From Streptomyces sp. A1136 (GTDB lineage Bacteria; Actinomycetota; Actinomycetes; Streptomycetales; Streptomycetaceae): DNA of 42,975 nucleotides. Below, one piece after another: positions 39,219 to 42,975 of the stretch. The notes below the pieces were generated by a model that was not told where the DNA came from, made no database searches, and saw only the letters and a program-made list of their open reading frames with translations. Location of the stretch: assembly GCF_004795055.1 (NCBI RefSeq), contig NZ_SSBJ01000048.1:1-42975 (forward strand), in the 5' to 3' direction. Within the stretch, counting starts at the first letter, position 1, and each line of letters begins with the position of its first letter. The translations under genes were made by a program, and so were the position numbers.

Positions 39219-39671
39219 ATGCGGACCGTCTGGCTCAGTGGGGCCGAATGGACAGCCGTGCTCCGGATGGGCCTCGGCCTGTGGTGGCTGGAGAGCTGGC
39301 GGCACAAGGACAAGAAGGGCTGGTTCGAGCGCGGCACCGGCATCGCCTGGGCCGCCGACGTGGCGGGTGAACACCGCTGGGCCTTCGTCAAGGGCGGCTT
39401 CGACCGGGTCGTCCGGCCGCGCCCCAAGCTCATCGCGTACGTGGTGGTGTACGCGGAACTCGCGCTCGGTCTCGGCCTGGTCCTCGGCCTGCTCACCCCC
39501 GTCGCGCTCGTCGGGGGGCTGCTGTTGAACCTGCTGTACCTGGTGCTGATGATCCACGACTGGGCCGAGCAGGGACAGAACGCGATGATGGCGCTCATCT
39601 CCGTCGTCGCGCTCTTCACCATGGGTTGGCAGGTCTGGTCCCTCGACGCGGCGACGGGACTCTTCCTGTGA
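39219..39671 (+). CDS. DoxX-like small membrane protein
   Basis: 150 residues from ATG at 39219 (GGGGG upstream). Three or four hydrophobic helices are visible, the clearest being LIAYVVVYAELALGLGLVLG and VALVGGLLLNLLYLVLMIHD, ending with MMALISVVALFTMGWQVW. The E(L/F)xLGxxLxxG pattern in the second helix is typical of DoxX/DoxD. The family is associated with redox or quinone-linked steps, and its role here is unknown. Its stop codon overlaps the start of the DUF35 gene (GTGA), so the two are coupled and share operator G. Confidence 0.8.
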   Translation: MRTVWLSGAEWTAVLRMGLGLWWLESWRHKDKKGWFERGTGIAWAADVAGEHRWAFVKGGFDRVVRPRPKLIAYVVVYAELALGLGLVLGLLTPVALVGGLLLNLLYLVLMIHDWAEQGQNAMMALISVVALFTMGWQVWSLDAATGLFL

Positions 39672-40192
39672 GCGGGACGACGGCGCGGTACGACCTGCCC
39701 GAGGCGGACGACTTCACCCGTCCCTACTGGGAGGCGGCCGCACGGGGCCGACTGCTGCTGCGGCGCTGCGCGCGGTGCGATCGGGCGCACCACTACCCGA
39801 GGGAGTTCTGCCCCTTCTGCTGGGCGGGGGAGGACCGGGTGCGCTGGGAGGAGGCCGACGGCTCGGCCGTCCTCTACACCTGGTCGGTGATCCACCGCAA
39901 CGACCTGCCGCCCTTCGGGGAGCGGGTGCCGTACGTGGCGGCCGTGGTGGACCTGGCGGAGGGGCCGCGGATGATGACGGAACTCGTGGACTGCGAAACG
40001 GCGGAGCTGGGCATCGGGATGCCGCTGCGGGTCGCCTTCCGCGAGACCGGCGGGGGCGTGGCCGTCCCGGTCTTCCGCCCGGACCCGCGGTCGGCGCCCG
40101 CGCCTGCTCCCGCTCCTGCGCCTGCTCCCGCCCCGCGGCCCGGCCCGCGCTCGGACCCGCAACAGGGCGCGGAGGCGGGGGAGTCGGCGTAG
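39668..40192 (+). CDS. DUF35 zinc-ribbon/OB-fold protein
   Basis: 174 residues from GTG at 39668, overlapping the DoxX stop codon by 3 bp. A rubredoxin-like zinc ribbon has Cys34, Cys37, Cys48 and Cys51 (CARCDRAHHYPREFCPFC). The OB-fold follows (VLYTWSVIHRNDLPPFGERV, PYVAAVVDLAEGPRMMTEL). DUF35 proteins partner thiolases, MaoC hydratases or HMG-CoA synthases and are common in steroid side-chain catabolism. No thiolase or MaoC gene is adjacent, so the partner is unknown. The last 40 residues are an Ala/Pro-rich repeat tail (PAPAPAPAPAPAP), unusual for the family. Confidence 0.9.
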   Translation: MSGTTARYDLPEADDFTRPYWEAAARGRLLLRRCARCDRAHHYPREFCPFCWAGEDRVRWEEADGSAVLYTWSVIHRNDLPPFGERVPYVAAVVDLAEGPRMMTELVDCETAELGIGMPLRVAFRETGGGVAVPVFRPDPRSAPAPAPAPAPAPAPRPGPRSDPQQGAEAGESA

Positions 40193-40213
40193 CGCACCGC
40201 AGGCCCACGCCGT

Positions 40214-41137
40214 ATGTCACAGCCGGGCACCGGTCCGGCGGAACCGCTGCGTCCCCCGGCGGAACCCGGCGATCCTGGGATGTCGCCAGGAAGGTCCGTA
40301 CCACCTCACCCCTCGGAGCAGCCGGTGTCCTCGCAGGAGATCCCCCTCACGATCACCCCCGAGCAGGCCGCCTACGGCGTGATCCTGCCGGTGTCCCTGC
40401 CCGGCGGGGAGACGCGCCTGCGGATTCCCGCGGGCTGTCGGGACGGCGACCTCGTACGGGCCCGGGTGGGCGGCAGCGAGGTACTGGTCCGCATACGGGT
40501 CGCGGCCGCGGCGGGGTCCGGCGCCGCCGCCGGGGGGCCGGCGACCGTCGCCTCGGCCGTACCCGGGCAACCGCGGCCGGCCAAGTCCTCCGGTGCGGGC
40601 GGGTGCCTGGCGGCGCTCGGCGTCCTCGCGGCGGTGATCATCGGGGCGGTCGTGGTGAACGCCGGTGACGACGACAAGCACACCGCCTCGTCGTCGGCCA
40701 CTGCGACGCCGACGTACAGCCCCTGGTCGCCGACGCCGCTGCCGACCGACACCTCGTACACCTCCGGCACGGGGAGCAGCGGCTCCGGCGCCTACCCGTA
40801 CCCCTCCTCCTACCCGTCCTCCTACCCGTCCTCCTACCCCTCCGCCGTGCCGACGACGGCCGATCCGAGCCCGTTCGACACGGGCACCTGCCTGAACGGG
40901 CAACTGCCCGACTCCACGACCGCGCAGCGCGTCGACAACGTGGAGGAGGTCTCCTGCTCGGCGTCCGACGCGCACTACAAGGTGATCCAGCGCTTCGGCT
41001 TCACCTCGGACCTGCACCGCTGCGACGACACGCCGCGTACCGAGTACGCGTTCTCGTACAGCTACACGCTCAACGGGGCGCCGATCAACCAGTACGTGTA
41101 CTGCCTGATCGGGCTCGGCTCCTACGCGCGGAGCTGA
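40214..41137 (+). CDS. LppU-like membrane protein with DnaJ-C-terminal-like cytoplasmic domain
   Basis: 307 residues from ATG at 40214; later starts at 40280 or 40325 are possible. Residues about 43-97 (PLTITPEQAAYGVILPVSLP, RLRIPAGCRDGDLVRARV) resemble the client-binding beta domain of DnaJ. A single membrane helix (about 131-150, CLAALGVLAAVIIGAVVVNA) is followed by a Ser/Thr/Pro/Tyr linker with four YPSS-type repeats. The C-terminal extracytoplasmic domain has four Cys (GTCLNG, EVSCSASDAHYKV, HRCDDT, VYCLIG) and fits the LppU/SCO3897 family. Function unknown. It carries no island palindrome. Confidence 0.8.
   Translation: MSQPGTGPAEPLRPPAEPGDPGMSPGRSVPPHPSEQPVSSQEIPLTITPEQAAYGVILPVSLPGGETRLRIPAGCRDGDLVRARVGGSEVLVRIRVAAAAGSGAAAGGPATVASAVPGQPRPAKSSGAGGCLAALGVLAAVIIGAVVVNAGDDDKHTASSSATATPTYSPWSPTPLPTDTSYTSGTGSSGSGAYPYPSSYPSSYPSSYPSAVPTTADPSPFDTGTCLNGQLPDSTTAQRVDNVEEVSCSASDAHYKVIQRFGFTSDLHRCDDTPRTEYAFSYSYTLNGAPINQYVYCLIGLGSYARS
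40799..40846 (+). repeat. Four 12-bp coding repeats (YPSS)
   Basis: Four near-identical copies of TACCCSTCCTCC encode the Tyr-Pro-Ser-Ser linker of the LppU-like protein; the last copy ends in GCC. Confidence 0.8.
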
Positions 41138-41195
41138 GGCGCGGGCCGGTGGGGTGCGGGCCGGAGGGTGGGGCCGGAGCGGTGCTGTGCGGGCT

Positions 41196-41870
41196 TCACG
41201 GCCACAGGAGGGTGCGCGTCCAGGCCCCGGCGGGGTCGCGCCGGTAGTGGAGCCGGGTGTGGCGGCGGGCGGCGTCGCCCTGGAAGAACTCGACCTCCGC
41301 CGCGTCCAGGACGTACCGCGTCCAAGTCGGCGCCGCCGCCTCGGGGTCGGCGCCGGCGCGGGCCCAGGCCGCCGCCGAGGCCTCGGCGAGCTCCGTGAGG
41401 GAGCCCAGCACCTCGCTCTGCCGGCCGGTCAGGGCCGCCGCCAGCGCCCCCCGAGAGCGCACCGCGAGGTCCTCGCGACTCTCCCGCGCCCCGCAGGCCG
41501 TGACGCGGCCCCGGATGCGGATCTGGCGGCCCACCGCCGGCCAATAGAAGCCCAGCGCGGCCTCGGGCCGCCCGGCGAGTTGGCGGCCCTTCGCGCTGGT
41601 GGCGTGCGAGGCGAAGTGCCAGCCGCGGGCGTCGGCGTCGTGCAGCATCAGGGTGCGGACGTCGGGGCGGCCGTCGGCGTCGACCGTCGCCAGGCTCATG
41701 GTGTGCGGCTCCGGCTGCCCGGCGCGGGCGGCGTGCGTGAACCAGTCCCGGAACAGCTCCAACGGCTCGGCGGGCGCCGCCTCCGGGTCGAAGGAGGGGA
41801 GCGGGACGTCCCAGACGCGCAGGGAGTGCAGGGTGCGGCGGAAGTCGTCGCCGCCGAGGTCGCTGGTCAT
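41196..41870 (-). CDS. pdxH: Pyridoxamine 5'-phosphate oxidase family protein
   Basis: 224 residues from ATG at 41870. FMN-dependent enzymes of this family oxidise pyridoxamine or pyridoxine phosphate to PLP. Characteristic segments are MSLATVDADGRPDVRTLMLH, FASHATSAKGRQL, AALGFYWPAVGRQIRIRGRV and a C-terminal HYRRDPAGAWTRTLLWP in place of the classical WxxxRLxP. Length is close to PdxH. The altered C-terminus leaves room for it being a paralogue with another flavin-linked role. It is monocistronic. Confidence 0.82.
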   Translation of the reverse strand: MTSDLGGDDFRRTLHSLRVWDVPLPSFDPEAAPAEPLELFRDWFTHAARAGQPEPHTMSLATVDADGRPDVRTLMLHDADARGWHFASHATSAKGRQLAGRPEAALGFYWPAVGRQIRIRGRVTACGARESREDLAVRSRGALAAALTGRQSEVLGSLTELAEASAAAWARAGADPEAAAPTWTRYVLDAAEVEFFQGDAARRHTRLHYRRDPAGAWTRTLLWP

Positions 41871-41962
41871 ACGCCCATGCAACACCATGCGGCCGCCCGG
41901 CCTCGCGGTGCCGGGCTGCGGCGCCGTTGCGGGGGCCGGCCCCCGGGGCCCCCGGGCCCCAC

Positions 41963-41992
41963 GCCTCGAACGCCGGCGGGGCTGAATGTGCG
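41963..41992. repeat. Streptomyces intergenic repeat, copy 1
   Basis: Begins GCCTCGAACGCCGGCGGGG and continues CTGAATGTGCG. The CGCCGGCG core is palindromic. Very similar units are frequent in intergenic DNA of Streptomyces genomes. Confidence 0.75.
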
Positions 41993-42007
41993 CCCCTGTG
42001 GCCTCGT

Positions 42008-42030
42008 GCCTCGAACGCCGGCGGCGCTGA
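42008..42030. repeat. Streptomyces intergenic repeat, copy 2 (variant)
   Basis: GCCTCGAACGCCGGCG followed by GCGCTGA; one base differs from copies 1 and 3 and the 3' extension is missing. Confidence 0.7.
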
Positions 42031-42122
42031 CCTTGCCCGGAGCCGCCGCGCGCCGGGGCCGGTCGGGGAGCCCGCCGCATCCGGGTGCGGCTCCGTTGCC
42101 GGGGCCGGCCCCGGGTCCCCGC

Positions 42123-42152
42123 GCCTCGAACGCCGGCGGGGCTGAATGTGCG
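42123..42152. repeat. Streptomyces intergenic repeat, copy 3
   Basis: Identical to copy 1 over 30 bp, and the preceding 30 bp (CCGTTGCCGGGGCCGGCCCC) is also closely similar to the sequence before copy 1. Confidence 0.75.
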
Positions 42153-42392
42153 GCCCGCGCCCGGGGGTCCGGGCGGAGCCCGGGGAACGGGGGAAGGGCG
42201 GGGCGGGGAACGCTCCGCGCAGCGGTCCCATGGTGCGGGGCCGGCGGCCGTGCCCCCGCGTCGCGACCGGCGGCGGGCGTCGATCCACGAAGGCGCGCGC
42301 GGTCTGGGGCCGGATCGGGGAAAGTGCCTCCGGCACACCCCCGGGCGTTCATATGATGTGCCCGCATCAGACCGCTAGGGGTGGGGGTATTC

Positions 42393-42905
42393 ATGGACAA
42401 CGCGGACGACACGGGCGCGAGACGCGCGAGACGTACGGGAGCGGTGCTCCGAAGGACGCTGGCGGCCCTGCTGCTGGCCGGTGTGGCGGTCGCCTGCGGG
42501 CCCGACACCGGGAGCGCCCCGGCGCGGTCCCTGGCACCGGGCACGCCCTCGGCCGTCGCGTCCGCGCCGCCCTCCTCCACCCCGCTCCCCGGCCCCTCGG
42601 CCTCGCCCACGGCGTCCGTCTCCGCCTCGGCCCCCGCGAGCGTCGCCGTGGCGACACCCTCCGCCAAGCCGACGACCAAGGCCCCGGCCCCACCCCCGCC
42701 GCCGTCCCGGGAACCGACCGAGGAGCCGACCCGGGAGGCGACACACGCGGCGCAGACCTCCTGCGAGATCGTCTCCAACTCGGGCAACTGCTACAAGGCC
42801 GGCCAGTTCTGCCGCAAGGCCGACGTCGGCCGCGAGACGCACGGCGCGAACGGCCGCCTCATCTACTGCCGCCAGGACGGCAGTCAGCCCCGCTGGAACT
42901 ACTGA
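42393..42905 (+). CDS. Small secreted lipoprotein with Cys-rich C-terminal domain
   Basis: 170 residues from ATG at 42393 (GGGGTGGGGG just upstream). A basic N-terminus (RRARR) and hydrophobic segment end at VAVAC (Cys35), a weak but acceptable lipobox. A 90-residue Pro/Ser/Ala/Thr linker follows. The C-terminal 45 residues are a compact domain with four Cys (SCEIVSNSGNCYKAGQFCRK, then LIYCRQDGSQPRWNY), a type seen at the ends of many streptomycete extracellular proteins. Function unknown. It is followed by a repeat-containing hairpin. Confidence 0.78.
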   Translation: MDNADDTGARRARRTGAVLRRTLAALLLAGVAVACGPDTGSAPARSLAPGTPSAVASAPPSSTPLPGPSASPTASVSASAPASVAVATPSAKPTTKAPAPPPPPSREPTEEPTREATHAAQTSCEIVSNSGNCYKAGQFCRKADVGRETHGANGRLIYCRQDGSQPRWNY

Positions 42906-42918
42906 GCCCGACAGGGGC

Positions 42919-42950
42919 CGACAGGGGCCGACAGGACTCAGGCCCTGTCG
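42919..42950 (+). terminator. Hairpin after the lipoprotein gene
   Basis: CGACAGGGGCC (42919-42929) pairs with GGCCCTGTCG (42941-42950) with one bulge. The left arm is repeated in tandem (CGACAGGGGC twice from 42909), so two alternative stems are possible. Confidence 0.6.
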
Positions 42951-42975
42951 TCCGAGTCGCTCCTGGCCCGGGCCG

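Larger units (their letters stand above)
41871..42392. other. 520-bp non-coding stretch with dispersed repeats
   Basis: It contains no credible gene. It holds three copies of a short repeat built on CCTCGAACGCCGGCGG (listed separately) within a partly duplicated 60-bp context, and is otherwise extremely GC-rich. The last 40 bp carry an AT-richer TCATATGATGTG that could belong to the promoter of the lipoprotein gene. Confidence 0.6.

Noticed and set aside
37244..40162. 972-codon minus-strand frame across the ligase, FMO and DUF35 genes
   Set aside because: It is a shadow frame rich in Arg, Pro and Ala that overlaps three well-supported genes. It reflects GC bias, not coding.

Overview
The window is high-GC actinobacterial chromosome, almost certainly Streptomyces. 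Codons end overwhelmingly in G or C, GTG starts are common, and many genes belong to typical streptomycete families: an iron regulator of the DmdR type, an XRE/DUF397/ATP-binding triad, a zinc-finger anti-sigma factor with its ECF sigma factor, an EF-hand protein and an orphan prim-pol protein. I see no rRNA, tRNA or CRISPR, and no intact transposase. The only mobile-element candidate is a 79-bp inverted-repeat element at 1775-1853.

Left part (1-20.2 kb) is mostly regulatory and housekeeping. In order: a PAS/GAF-like sensor protein; an SIS-domain protein divergent from the metal-dependent repressor dmdR1; an alpha/beta hydrolase; an ECF41-type sigma factor; an N-terminally short LuxR-type regulator; an ABC ATPase/permease pair; a prim-pol domain protein divergent from an HTH-TPR regulator; a membrane protein with seven 17-residue repeats; an orphan branched-chain-type binding lipoprotein; a conserved hypothetical gene followed by purU; an ECF sigma/anti-sigma operon; an EF-hand protein; and a secreted protein of unknown function.

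Right-centre part (20.2-40.2 kb) is a catabolic island interrupted at 25.5-28.6 kb by a small regulatory block (two RsbW-like ATP-binding proteins, an unknown gene, XRE and DUF397). The island encodes an AMP-forming acyl-CoA ligase, an amidohydrolase, a tandem acyl-CoA dehydrogenase pair with one catalytic and one apparently non-catalytic subunit, a cyclase-family hydrolase, an HSD17B4-like dehydrogenase, a third acyl-CoA dehydrogenase, a zinc alcohol dehydrogenase, a flavin reductase, an enoyl-CoA hydratase, an ADP-forming-type CoA ligase, an FMO-type flavin monooxygenase, a DoxX-like membrane protein and a DUF35 zinc-ribbon/OB-fold protein. A glyoxalase-fold protein also lies among them.

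The most interesting signal is that the promoter regions of this island share a 15-bp palindrome, CTGACGnnnCGTCAG. Seven copies lie at 21863, 21940, 29633, 33573, 37694, 37718 and 39182, each in an intergenic region 24-76 bp from a start codon. They join at least eight transcription units into one apparent regulon, although no TetR- or GntR-type regulator gene is in the window. The gene set suggests activation and beta-oxidation-like breakdown of a branched or polycyclic acid (steroid- or terpenoid-like). The substrate is inference.

Right edge (40.2-43 kb): an LppU-like membrane protein, a PdxH-family flavoprotein, a 520-bp non-coding stretch with a streptomycete intergenic repeat, and a small cysteine-containing lipoprotein.
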